Assembly: GCA_030841965.1 (NCBI GenBank)
Contig: JAUUSJ010000011.1
Location: 1-48,275 of the forward strand
Length of the DNA stretch: 48,275 nt
Reading direction: 5' to 3'
Source of the DNA: Blautia sp.
Lineage (GTDB): Bacteria; Bacillota; Clostridia; Lachnospirales; Lachnospiraceae
In this document: positions 17,351 through 25,178 of the stretch, piece after piece
Numbering within the stretch: position 1 is the first letter of the stretch
Layout: each line of letters opens with the position of its first letter
The notes under the pieces: model-generated
The model's database searches: none
What the model saw: only the letters and a program-made list of their open reading frames with translations
Told to the model about the DNA's origin: nothing
Position numbers and translations under genes: made by a program

Positions 17351-17608
17351 CGGTATCATAGGGGTCAAAAGACCTTTTGACCCCAACATCGTATCATGAT
17401 ACCAGGGTCAAAAGGTCTAAAATCCGATGCAAGCTTGCTTGCAAGAGGATTTTTGAACTTGGGACCCGCCAAAAACAGGAATAAGTAGCCATTTTTCGGA
17501 GAAAAATGAGCGGATTATGAGTGTTTTTGAGAATTGCGGGAGCACATTGTGCGGAGCAATTCGGTATCGTAGGGGTCAAAAGACCTTTTGACCCCAACAT
17601 CGTATCAT
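17351..17608. repeat. Composite palindromic repeat locus
   Basis: Two 47-bp direct repeats (17351-17397 and 17562-17608, one mismatch) each contain the short palindrome GGGGTCAAAAG...CTTTTGACCCC followed by AACATCGTATCAT. Between them is a long-form unit in reverse: GATACCAGGGTCAAAAGG (17399 on), AAAATCC, CAAGCTTGCTTG, GGATTTTT, GGGACCCGCC. A further palindrome follows, GAATTGC...GCACATTGTGC...GCAATTC (17530-17562). The long unit is the reverse complement, with changes, of the repeat at 42297-42370. This fills most of the 561-bp gap between two divergent genes; 17082-17350 has no gene, only a tandem TGGCACTAT pair near 17287. Confidence 0.8.
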
Positions 17609-17642
17609 ATATTTATCTAAAAAAGAAAGGATATGAAGAAAA

Positions 17643-18158
17643 ATGAAAGACATAAAAAAACTAGTGATGGCGGCTTTATTTGCAGCACTCTGCTGTGTCG
17701 CCACAATGAGTATTAAAATCCCAGTTCCAGCCACAAACGGCTATATCCATCCAGGAGATGCGATGGTTATCTTATCTGGAATCTTTTTGGGACCAGTTCT
17801 CGGCGGTCTCGCTGCCGGCATCGGTTCTATGATGGCAGACTTGCTCGGCGGATATATGGTTTATGTGCCAATCACTTTTATTGTAAAAGCATTGGTGGCA
17901 ATCGCCTCCTACTATGCTTTCCACTTCTTAACAAAAAAAGGAGCCAAATTAATTATCGGCTGTATCGCTTCTGGCATTTGCGCCACCATTATCGTAGCTT
18001 TAGGATATTTCGTATGTGAATCCTTCCTATACGGTGTCGGGGCAGCAGCTGGCTCTATTGTTCCAAATATCATTCAGGGAATCGGTGGATTGATTATCTC
18101 ATCTATCTTACTTCCTGTCCTCTCCCCTATTCCAGAGGTGAAGAAATTTTTAGCATAA
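17643..18158 (+). CDS. ECF transporter substrate-binding (S) component
   Basis: Small hydrophobic membrane protein of 171 aa with about five to six predicted membrane helices, of the group that binds a vitamin or related compound and works with the shared EcfA-EcfA'-EcfT module. The start MKDIKKLVMAALFAALCCVA gives the Ala-rich first helix used to contact EcfT. The segments GYIHPGDAMVILSGIFLGP and GIGSMMADLLGGYMVYVP are typical of the ECF-type riboflavin/pantothenate-like S family. The ligand cannot be told from sequence; no biosynthetic gene or recognisable riboswitch is next to it. Single-gene unit ending in a good terminator. Confidence 0.85.
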   Translation: MKDIKKLVMAALFAALCCVATMSIKIPVPATNGYIHPGDAMVILSGIFLGPVLGGLAAGIGSMMADLLGGYMVYVPITFIVKALVAIASYYAFHFLTKKGAKLIIGCIASGICATIIVALGYFVCESFLYGVGAAAGSIVPNIIQGIGGLIISSILLPVLSPIPEVKKFLA

Positions 18159-18163
18159 AAGAG

Positions 18164-18214
18164 ACGCCCCGAAGGTTAAGCTTTTCGTCCTAACTTTCGA
18201 GGCGTATTTTCTTT
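18164..18214 (+). terminator. Terminator of the ECF gene
   Basis: ACGCCCCGAAGGTTA (18164-18178) pairs with TAACTTTCGAGGCGT (18191-18205), 13 of 15 positions, followed by ATTTTCTTTC. It lies between converging genes and may serve both strands. Confidence 0.8.
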
Positions 18215-18259
18215 CACGGATTTCTTTTTTACTATTACAGAATGTCTTATTGCTCTAAT

Positions 18260-19303
18260 CTAATTATTCCTGGTCTCATCTACCACTCTCTTCATATATT
18301 GGATAACTTCTACAGGATAGGCTCCAACCGCTGTCTCCCCTGTAACCATAAGAGAGGTCGCTCCGTCGAGCACTGCATTATATATATCAAGCACCTCCGC
18401 CCTTGTAGGAGTTGGGTTTTGAATCATGCTATTTAGCATCTGTGTCACTACCATAAAATCTTGGTTCTTCTCACGACATTTTTTAGAAATCATTTTTTGG
18501 ATACCTGGAACCTTCCAAATCGGAAAGCGGTTGCCAAGGTCTCCTCTCGCAATGACGATACAATCCGCCCTTCCGATTATCTCATCGATATTCTCCACGC
18601 CGTCTTGATGCTCTATCTTCGCCAAAACTCGAATATCGGTTAGATGCATCGCCTCTAGGACTGCTTTTACCTCCTCTATATCCTGCTTTCCCCGGACAAA
18701 TGGAAGCATTACCTCTGTCACCTTATACTTTCTCGCTACTCTCAAATTCTCGATATCTTTTTTGGTTAATACTGGACTATCCACCCGAACCCCTTGAATC
18801 GCGATACTTTTTCTTGAAGAAATCTCCCCAGAAGTTTTCGCCGTACAGACGGCTGTCATAGATTTCTCCTCTACTTTATCTACCTCCAACTGAATTATCC
18901 CATCATGGATTGAAATCTCCTGTCCAACCTGCATTTTCTCTGCCAGACATTCTGGGATAGATATAAATCGAGCGTTATCTTCTGCGCCTATCTCCTTATC
19001 GATGATATTCGCATATACCCGGTCTGCCCCGAGACAAATCCTATCTCCCTGTCTTATGCTTAACGTTCCATCTATCTCACCGATGCGAAGCTCAGGTCCT
19101 TCCAAATCAATCGCCAAATCAATATCTCTTCCTATCTCTCTACTCGCAGTCTCCAGGTTTTTTATCCACTCTCTGGAATCCTCCAAATTAGTATGCGATA
19201 AATTCAGGCGAATTCCCGTCATGCCCTCCAATATCATTTTCTTCAATGTCTCTTTTTTATAACAGCTTGGTCCAAATGTACCATAAATTTTTATCTTTTT
19301 CAT
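18260..19303 (-). CDS. Truncated pyruvate-kinase-like protein
   Basis: 347 aa corresponding to the barrel and B domains of pyruvate kinase without the C-terminal allosteric domain (full enzymes are about 470-585 aa). Recognisable: FGPSC, IRLNLSH (Arg32, Asn34), LEGPELRIG in place of TKGPEIRTG, LAKIEHQDG with catalytic Lys229, IARGDLG, TQMLNSMIQNPTPTRAEV, and VTGETAVGAYPVEV in place of LSGETA. The usual Glu after ARGDLG is Asn. The enzyme might be catalytically active but unregulated, or have a changed substrate. It starts one base after the secreted repeat protein gene ends, so the two form an operon. No frameshift is seen; the stop looks original. Confidence 0.8.
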   Translation of the reverse strand: MKKIKIYGTFGPSCYKKETLKKMILEGMTGIRLNLSHTNLEDSREWIKNLETASREIGRDIDLAIDLEGPELRIGEIDGTLSIRQGDRICLGADRVYANIIDKEIGAEDNARFISIPECLAEKMQVGQEISIHDGIIQLEVDKVEEKSMTAVCTAKTSGEISSRKSIAIQGVRVDSPVLTKKDIENLRVARKYKVTEVMLPFVRGKQDIEEVKAVLEAMHLTDIRVLAKIEHQDGVENIDEIIGRADCIVIARGDLGNRFPIWKVPGIQKMISKKCREKNQDFMVVTQMLNSMIQNPTPTRAEVLDIYNAVLDGATSLMVTGETAVGAYPVEVIQYMKRVVDETRNN

Positions 19304-19304
19304 T

Positions 19305-20309
19305 TTACTCTTCCTCTAAACTCTTGAATGTAAAATCATATCTGTCCGCATAATCTTGCACTGGACTTCCCTTTTTGCCAACCAAATTTATCTTATCACA
19401 TCCATCAAAGGCATTTTCCTTGATTTTTATTTTGTCAGACTTGATAATTACCTTCTTTAAATTATCACAGGCTCCAAAAGCAGTCTCCCCAATCTCTCCC
19501 ACCGAACTTGGAATCGTAATCTCTGTGAGAGCGATGCATCCACAAAAAACATCATCTGGAATTTTCTCTATCTCGTCAGATAGCTTTATCTTCTTCAGCT
19601 TAATACAGCGATAGAAGCTATTTTCCTCTATCTCGCTCACATTCTGTGGAATCTCAATCTCCTTAAGAGCGACACAGTCGACGAACGCCATCTCTTCTAT
19701 CTTCTCCAAATTCTTTGGAAGCTGGAGCTCCTTTAGATTGATACACGAGGTAAACGCACCTTTTGGAATTTCCAAAATATTATCCGAGAGCTCTACCTTT
19801 TTTAGAACACTACATTCCTCAAAAACATACTCTCCTATCTCCTTTACAGTATCTGGTAATATGATTTCTTTTAGAGAAATACAACCGCTAAAAGCACCTC
19901 TTCCAACTTCCAAAATTCCATCTGGAATCTCCACAGCACTCAGCTTACCTAAGTCGTAGAATGCCATATCACCTATACTTGTAATTCCTTTTTTTATCGT
20001 CACCTTTTTAATTTCATTTTTATATTTTATCCATGGATATTCTTTTTTTCGATTCTCCTCAAAGCGATAATTTTCCATCTTGCCTGTGCCCTTAATCATG
20101 AGAGTTCCATCTTCATAATAAGTCCACGTCGCTTTCTTTCCACAGTTTCCTCTCTCCACGACTCTATTGCGGACAGAAACTGTCTTTACCTTGGTATCTT
20201 CTTTTGATACTACTTCCTTTGCATACCCCGTCTTCGTCCAGACAAGGCAGACTATTGTCATTAATAATCCAAAAAAGAGCAGCTTTTTCAATCTGTCTTT
20301 CCATCTCAT
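19305..20309 (-). CDS. Secreted leucine-rich-repeat (BspA-type) protein
   Basis: 334 aa. An N-terminal signal peptide (KKLLFFGLLMTIVCLVW, likely cleaved after GYA) precedes a short TWTYYEDGTLMIKGTGKM segment and then about seven tandem LRR_5 repeats of roughly 23 residues with the pattern F..C..L..I.LP..V..I (for example AFSGCISLKEIILPDTVKEI). Such proteins are exported and often bind host or bacterial surfaces. No LPXTG, SLH or other anchor is visible, so it is probably released or loosely bound. Strong ribosome site (GGAGGAGG). Translationally adjacent to the pyruvate-kinase-like gene, an odd pairing. Confidence 0.85.
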   Translation of the reverse strand: MRWKDRLKKLLFFGLLMTIVCLVWTKTGYAKEVVSKEDTKVKTVSVRNRVVERGNCGKKATWTYYEDGTLMIKGTGKMENYRFEENRKKEYPWIKYKNEIKKVTIKKGITSIGDMAFYDLGKLSAVEIPDGILEVGRGAFSGCISLKEIILPDTVKEIGEYVFEECSVLKKVELSDNILEIPKGAFTSCINLKELQLPKNLEKIEEMAFVDCVALKEIEIPQNVSEIEENSFYRCIKLKKIKLSDEIEKIPDDVFCGCIALTEITIPSSVGEIGETAFGACDNLKKVIIKSDKIKIKENAFDGCDKINLVGKKGSPVQDYADRYDFTFKSLEEE

Positions 20310-20450
20310 AAAACCTCCTCCTTTCTCTAAATAGTACTAATTTATCTTCTTCCAATTAAGAAGTATATTAAAATTGTATACTTTCTACATTTTTATGTCA
20401 ACCTTACATTTTTCTTACAGCTCTTCAAAATCTCTGTGTATTTCATAGCA

Positions 20451-20476
20451 CATTTTTTCTCCCTTCACATACTATA
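20451..20476 (+). promoter_or_regulatory. Possible mother-cell (sigma-E/K type) promoter
   Basis: CATACTATA (20468-20476) fits the -10 pattern CATAnnnTA of sigma-K and is close to the CATACAnT of sigma-E. An AC lies about 15 bp upstream, where sigma-K has its AC -35. It is 32 bp before the start of the Cys-rich small protein. No sigma-A -35/-10 pair was seen in this gap. Confidence 0.4.
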
Positions 20477-20508
20477 AACTGTAAATAAAATTTATGGAGG
20501 TTATAAAC

Positions 20509-20733
20509 ATGAGTGATTTAGCTGCAACAAACTGCTCTAATTCTTGTTCTAACGGCGGAGGATGTTCTTGGTTAATTTTAATCCTTTTATTCTGCTGCTG
20601 TGGCAATGGTAATGGATTCGGTGACTGCTTTAACTTCGGTGACGGCTGCGACTGTATCTTACCTCTAATCATCCTCTTATCTTGCTGTGGCAATGGTAAT
20701 GGAAATAGCTGCGGATGTGGATGTGCCTGCTAA
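20509..20733 (+). CDS. Small Cys/Gly-rich hydrophobic protein
   Basis: 74 aa starting MSDLAATNCSNSC. Two hydrophobic patches (WLILILLFCCC and ILPLIILLSCC) alternate with Gly/Asn/Cys stretches (GNGNGFGDC, GNGNSCGCGCAC); about one residue in five is Cys. The ORF can be read from an ATG at 20494, but GGAGG at 20496-20500 is well placed for the ATG at 20509, so that start is used. Proteins of this make-up in Clostridia are commonly annotated as high-cysteine chorion-like proteins; a role in a cross-linked spore layer is an inference from composition and the upstream CATACTATA element. Function unknown. Confidence 0.75.
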   Translation: MSDLAATNCSNSCSNGGGCSWLILILLFCCCGNGNGFGDCFNFGDGCDCILPLIILLSCCGNGNGNSCGCGCAC

Positions 20734-20794
20734 TGAAACAAAAAAGATTGGCAGAAAAAACTAAGTTCTAAATTTACAAGCTTTTAAGCAAAAA

Positions 20795-20901
20795 GGGAGA
20801 GCAAGTCAGAAAATATCCTAAAACTTCTCACTCGCCTCTCCCCCAATAAAAAAGAAGAGGAATTTAAATGATTTTTATCTTAAATTCCTCTTCTTTTTTT
20901 C
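20795..20901 (+). terminator. Tandem hairpins ending in a strong terminator
   Basis: A first stem GGGAGAG (20795-20801) / CTCTCCC (20836-20842) is followed by AGAAGAGGAATTTAA (20853-20867) pairing exactly with TTAAATTCCTCTTCT (20880-20894) and then a run of T. This ends the Cys-rich gene transcript. The hairpin is symmetric enough to work on the other strand as well. Confidence 0.8.
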
Positions 20902-20910
20902 TATATAATA

Positions 20911-20948
20911 ATACCAAGGTCAAAAGGTCTTTTGACCTCAACATCATG
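20911..20948. repeat. Short AGGTCAAAAG palindrome
   Basis: ATACCAAGGTCAAAAGG followed by TCTTTTGACCTCAACATCATG, another member of the GGTCAAAAG family, with the same ATACCA and AACATCAT flanks as the copies at 13091 and 17361. Both halves carry AGGTC where the other copies have GGGTC, so the pairing is kept. Confidence 0.75.
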
Positions 20949-21080
20949 TCATTCGTTTTTTCTCAATTTCTTCTCGCTTTCTTTCTTCTCCTCTTTCTTT
21001 TTCTCCTCCTGGCATCTCTTCTGACATTCTAAGTCAATCTCATATATTGTATTTTCTTCTTCCACTAAAAATGTATGCAT
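20949..21080 (-). CDS. Small Lys/Glu-rich protein (43 aa)
   Basis: Minus-strand ORF, ATG at 21078-21080 to TGA at 20949-20951, encoding MHTFLVEEENTIYEIDLEC and then QKRCQEEKKKEEKKESEKK and a basic end. It has a fine ribosome site (GAGGAGGG, 8 bp before the ATG), which most chance ORFs lack. The second half is a highly charged, probably helical K/E tract; the two Cys lie four residues apart (CQKRC). It stops right at the palindrome. No family recognised; the ribosome site is the main reason to believe it. Confidence 0.5.
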   Translation of the reverse strand: MHTFLVEEENTIYEIDLECQKRCQEEKKKEEKKESEKKLRKNE

Positions 21081-21162
21081 AAAAATTTCCCTCCTCTCAT
21101 ATTTATAGCATATGTAAAATATGGCAAAATGTTTGCCCGACTGAGAAAGGAGCTATTCTTTT

Positions 21163-21729
21163 ATGGATGAATCCACGCCAAGGGAGGGCTTTGCCCTACA
21201 ACAATTTTTACAAGACAATCAACTTTCCATGCTAGAATCCATCATGCCATACATAGGAGAGCATCTTAGAAAGCCTCTCGCTCTCTCGATTAAATTTTTA
21301 GAAATCAGAAAAATACTTACCGAATTTGATGACGAGGAGAAACTATCCGCCTGTGGACTTGAAAATAATTCTCCAAATATCGACTCTCTTCTCACAACAA
21401 TCCGAAATAATAGCACCCCAGAGATGGCAGAGCAAATCGACCAGATTCTCACGATACGAAATATTATGAAAATGTATCAGACATATAATGAGCTTATAAA
21501 AAATAATCCAGATATTTTCTCAGCAATCTCCTCCCTCTCAAACTCCAATAATAACAATAATAATAATACACAGGAAATGCTCCTAAAGCTTTTGCCCCTC
21601 CTTATGTCCAATCAAAACAAAGAATCCTCGACAAATGCTGTGGAAGAATCTGACTCTTTTATCAATACATTAAATGAAATTTTAAAAGTACAAGAAAAAG
21701 ACGAAGAAGAGGAGGAAGAAGAAGCATAA
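21163..21729 (+). CDS. Unrecognised acidic protein with poly-Asn tract
   Basis: 188 aa, no family recognised. Preceded by AAAGGAG at a good distance. Cytosolic: no signal peptide or membrane helix. The first two thirds look helical (for example EIRKILTEFDDEEKLSA, QIDQILTIRNIMKMYQTY). A run of about seven Asn (NSNNNNNNN) comes from an AAT/AAC repeat at about 21546-21568, and the protein ends in eight or more Glu. Residues 135-150 (QEMLLKLLPLLMSNQN) are a hydrophobic helix. Diverges from the 43-aa gene and has its own terminator. The neighbourhood (Cys-rich protein, K/E-rich peptide) hints at sporulation, but nothing direct shows it. Confidence 0.7.
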   Translation: MDESTPREGFALQQFLQDNQLSMLESIMPYIGEHLRKPLALSIKFLEIRKILTEFDDEEKLSACGLENNSPNIDSLLTTIRNNSTPEMAEQIDQILTIRNIMKMYQTYNELIKNNPDIFSAISSLSNSNNNNNNNTQEMLLKLLPLLMSNQNKESSTNAVEESDSFINTLNEILKVQEKDEEEEEEEA

Positions 21730-21755
21730 GAGAGGCAAATCTATATCAAAGCGCA

Positions 21756-21805
21756 AAAAAGGAGATGTCGAAATCGGAGGAAACTTCACTCGACATCCCC
21801 TTTTT
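21756..21805 (+). terminator. Terminator after the poly-Asn protein gene
   Basis: AAAAAGGAGATGTCGA (21756-21771) pairs with TCGACATCCCCTTTTT (21790-21805) except one position; it ends in T5 and, being A-flanked, could work in both directions. Confidence 0.8.
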
Positions 21806-21812
21806 ATAATCT

Positions 21813-21884
21813 ATGATGTTGGGGTCAAAAATCCTCTCACAAGCAAGCTTGCGTCGAATTTCGACCTTTTGCCCCTGATATCAT
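21813..21884. repeat. Long-form GGGGTCAAAA repeat
   Basis: Begins ATGATGTTGGGGTCAAAAA, passes through CACAAGCAAGCTTGCGTCG, and ends TCGACCTTTTGCCCCTGATATCAT. The outer GGGG/CCCC and ATGAT/ATCAT are inverted. This is the long form also found at 17399 and 42297. The rest of the gap, 21885-22097, has no gene or clear signal. Confidence 0.75.
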
Positions 21885-22097
21885 AATCTATATTTTTATT
21901 TAAATTTATCGAAAGGTAATGTAGTCATATATTTAGAAGATACTTTCTTCGTGACTAATTTTGCCTTTGTCATAGAAGTCCAACTTAAAACTCGATAGGT
22001 TCCACTGCTTTGCTTATATGCTAAGCGAGAGCTATTATAAAGAAGCCATTATCTCGTCTCAAAAGAGATAGGATACAAAATTTATAACTATAGGCAA

Positions 22098-22994
22098 TTA
22101 AAAGAACAAATTCAGTAATCCCATAATAAATCCAATCAAGGCTCCGAGATTTACAATCGCATTTAGCTCTTTTTTCATAACGGACATGACAAGCTCCTCA
22201 AGCTCCTTGACATCCATCATTCTCACTCTGTCTTCCACCATCTTTGGGATATCGAGCTTTTGCACAAATTCCTCTCCCTTTGTGCTCACCACTTTCTTAT
22301 AGGCGTCGATAATTATCTCTTTCCAATTAAAACGACTATTGTCCATCGTCGTGACGACTTCTCCGACCGTTTTATTAAGCAAATTATCTGCCTCATCATT
22401 TACCATCTTTCCGACGACTTCCTCTCCATTTTCCTCGATATACTCGTCTACATTCTCCTCGACATATCCAGCAATGGATTTTAGCATATTATCACTTATC
22501 ATCATCTCTAAGAAGCTTCCAGAAAGCTTTTTCTTCACAGCGCTGATGACCGCCTCAGAGACAATTTGTCCCAGATTTACCTCTTTTACTTTCGCTGTCA
22601 TTCGCTCTGTAATCGACGACTTTGCCATCTGAATCTGCTCTGCGGCTATCTCCTCTGTGCTCGCCATCTCTAAGAGCTGCTGCATAGTCGTATCGCTCTC
22701 TTTTTTTTCATCGAAAAATTCATCTAAGCTATTTTCCAGCTTTCCGATTATCTCATCTGAGAGCAATTTTTCCTCAAATACATCGCTCGTCAAAAGATTC
22801 TCGCCGACGGCAACTCCCACTGCCCTCGCCAATCTTCCCTGTCCCTTTGGAATAATTCCAGGGGTAAAGGGCAGAGTGTACTTTCCTATCTTTATCGGTC
22901 GCAATGGCCGAAATAACATCTTCACTGCAATATTATTTGTCAGATATCCAATAATAGCCCCGATTATGGGACCTGCAAGTATCGTAAAATCCAT
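22098..22994 (-). CDS. DUF445 family membrane protein
   Basis: 298 aa with one membrane helix at each end: residues about 4-22 (ILAGPIIGAIIGYLTNNIAV) and the last 16 (NLGALIGFIMGLLNLFF). The N-terminal block NNIAVKMLFRPLRP and LPFTPGIIPKGQGRLA is the hallmark of DUF445 (YheB-like) proteins. The middle is helical and charged, probably one long soluble bundle. Function unknown in the family. It is 114 bp after cobQ on the same strand without a clear terminator between, so it may be read through from the B12 operon, but it is not a known cobalamin gene. Confidence 0.85.
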   Translation of the reverse strand: MDFTILAGPIIGAIIGYLTNNIAVKMLFRPLRPIKIGKYTLPFTPGIIPKGQGRLARAVGVAVGENLLTSDVFEEKLLSDEIIGKLENSLDEFFDEKKESDTTMQQLLEMASTEEIAAEQIQMAKSSITERMTAKVKEVNLGQIVSEAVISAVKKKLSGSFLEMMISDNMLKSIAGYVEENVDEYIEENGEEVVGKMVNDEADNLLNKTVGEVVTTMDNSRFNWKEIIIDAYKKVVSTKGEEFVQKLDIPKMVEDRVRMMDVKELEELVMSVMKKELNAIVNLGALIGFIMGLLNLFF

Positions 22995-23108
22995 ACTCCA
23001 TTTCCTCTTTTCTCTTTTTCGCTATTTTCCCTATCATCTCATATATTCTTCGTTTTTACAAATAGTATTTTTCTTCGTTTTTGCCATCACCATCCGATAC
23101 AGAAACTT

Positions 23109-25178
23109 TTATTTTTCAATTCCCATACGGCTTTTTACTCCCTGGTCAAACGGATGCTTTATCTTCTTTATCTCCGATACATAATCTGCTCTCTGAATTA
23201 GTTCATCACTAGGTCCTCGTCCAGATAATACAATTTCTACATTCTCAGGGCGATGATCCAGTACATCAAAGACTATCTCCTCCGATAAAACTCCGCTCCC
23301 TATCGCATAGATTGCCTCGTCTAAGACAACCATATCGTAATCCTTCATCATGCCAAATATTTTGTTAAGCATCGCATCATTTTCCGTCTTTTTTTGTTCC
23401 TTCTGCTCCTTCGTCATCTGGAATGTAAACATCACCTTCTCATCTCCCGGCAAAACGGTTATATTCGGAATATGAGAGAGAATCTTTCTCTCGCTGCTCG
23501 AGTTATCCTTCATAAACTGATATAATAAAACCCTCTTTCCACTTCCGGCTGCGCGGACTAGAAGTCCCATACTACATGTGGTCTTCCCTTTTCCATCTCC
23601 ACAGTATAAATGAACATAGCCCTTTTCGTTTTGCTCTTTTCCCTTCTCTTTATTTTCTTCTTTCTTCTCCTTTGTCTTCTCACAGAGTTCTTGTTTTTCC
23701 AAAAGCTTATATATATAATCCATATCAAGACTTTTGCGAATCAAGTCTGCTAACTTATTATACTGTATTTCTTTATACTCTGCAACACTGAGATGATTAT
23801 CCATAGGGTCAATTCCCTTCTCCCTCATGATTTGATGAACGAGACCAAAGAGAAGCTGTTCATTGTCAAAGATTCCGTGAAGATAACTTCCCCAGATAGA
23901 GCCCGTCTCATTTCGATATCCATCTATTCTTCCGTCTGAAAGCTCAATCAAAGGTTCTGCCTTTCCGAGATTTTTCGTCACTCCCATATGAATCTCGTAG
24001 CCTTCCACCTGTCTATCTTCCAATTGATATAAATTCGATTTTTCAAGGATTTCCCCTGTAATTCGAGTTCTCGTCTTTGCCTCCTCAAATACCGTTGTGA
24101 TATCCAAAAGCCCAAGCCCTTCCATCTCCCCACCGTACTCCACATGGTGAGGGTCTTTTAATTCTTTTCCAAGGAGCTGAAAGCCACCGCAGATACCAAT
24201 CACTCTCGTCTTTGCCGACGCTCGAATAATCGCTCCCTCTAACCCACTTTCCTTTAACCAACGCATATCGCTCATTGTATTTTTGGTGCCTGGAAGTAAG
24301 ATTAAATCTGGCTCTCCAAGCTCTCTTTTTTCTGTCACATAGCGAAGCGAGACACCGTCCACAAGCTCAAACACACTAAAATCCGTAAAATTAGAAATAT
24401 GCGGAAGGCGAATCACTGCCACATCAATTCCCTCCTGAACCGTCTTTTGATTCAGTCGGTCAGAGAGACTATCCTCGTCATCCACATCAATCTTCTCCAT
24501 CGGGATAACTCCAACTACAGGGATACCGACAAGCTCCTCTATCATCCTTAATCCAGGCTCTAAGATGGAGACATCTCCCCTGAATTTATTAATAATAATT
24601 CCCTTGATGCGAGCTTGATCCTCTGGCGGCATCAGCTTTATCGTTCCATATATCGAGGCGAACACACCTCCTCGGTCGATATCCGCGACTAAAAATACAT
24701 CGGCATCTGCCATCTTCGCCATTCCCATATTTACAAAATCATCCTTAGCCAAGTTAATCTCTGCTGGACTTCCCGCTCCCTCGATGACAATAATATCATT
24801 CTCCTTCGAGAGATGGTCAAATGCCTCCATCACGTCTTTTTTTAGACTTTTCTTTTTCTCATAGTATTCCTGAGCACTTAAGTTTGCAAATACCTCGCCG
24901 TTTACAATGACTTGAGAACCCATATGGCTAGTCGGCTTTAATAAAATCGGATTCATATAATGACTTGGCTCTATCATAGCCGCCTCTGCCTGCATCGCCT
25001 GTGCTCTTCCAATTTCCAACCCCTCTTTTGTGATATAGGAATTTAGCGCCATATTTTGTGACTTAAAAGGTGCCACCTTATAACCCGCCTGTCGAAACAC
25101 ACGACAAAGTCCCGCTGTGACAAAGGTCTTTCCCGAGTTGGACATTGTCCCCTGTACCATAATTACTTTTGCTTTCAT
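23109..25178 (-). CDS. cobQ: Cobyric acid synthase fused to corrinoid adenosyltransferase
   Basis: 689-aa fusion. Residues 1-about 490 are CobQ/CbiP: the N-terminal synthetase domain (QGTMSNSGKTFVTAGL, VIEGAGSPAEINL, ADIDRGGVFAS) and a glutamine amidotransferase with nucleophile Cys330 (IGICGGFQLLG) and the YEIHMG and GSYLHGIFDN segments; it amidates four side chains of adenosylcobyrinate diamide. A charged Lys/Glu linker (about 498-518) joins a CobO/BtuR/CobA-type ATP:corrinoid adenosyltransferase: GDGKGKTT (527-534), VVLDEA (617-622), LSGRGPSDEL. The second domain supplies the adenosylated substrate of the first. Last gene of the operon; directly follows cobD with no gap. Confidence 0.93.
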   Translation of the reverse strand: MKAKVIMVQGTMSNSGKTFVTAGLCRVFRQAGYKVAPFKSQNMALNSYITKEGLEIGRAQAMQAEAAMIEPSHYMNPILLKPTSHMGSQVIVNGEVFANLSAQEYYEKKKSLKKDVMEAFDHLSKENDIIVIEGAGSPAEINLAKDDFVNMGMAKMADADVFLVADIDRGGVFASIYGTIKLMPPEDQARIKGIIINKFRGDVSILEPGLRMIEELVGIPVVGVIPMEKIDVDDEDSLSDRLNQKTVQEGIDVAVIRLPHISNFTDFSVFELVDGVSLRYVTEKRELGEPDLILLPGTKNTMSDMRWLKESGLEGAIIRASAKTRVIGICGGFQLLGKELKDPHHVEYGGEMEGLGLLDITTVFEEAKTRTRITGEILEKSNLYQLEDRQVEGYEIHMGVTKNLGKAEPLIELSDGRIDGYRNETGSIWGSYLHGIFDNEQLLFGLVHQIMREKGIDPMDNHLSVAEYKEIQYNKLADLIRKSLDMDYIYKLLEKQELCEKTKEKKEENKEKGKEQNEKGYVHLYCGDGKGKTTCSMGLLVRAAGSGKRVLLYQFMKDNSSSERKILSHIPNITVLPGDEKVMFTFQMTKEQKEQKKTENDAMLNKIFGMMKDYDMVVLDEAIYAIGSGVLSEEIVFDVLDHRPENVEIVLSGRGPSDELIQRADYVSEIKKIKHPFDQGVKSRMGIEK

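Noticed and set aside
17394..17600. 68-aa minus-strand ORF
   Set aside because: Lies wholly inside the composite palindromic repeat and has no ribosome site; a by-product of the repeat.
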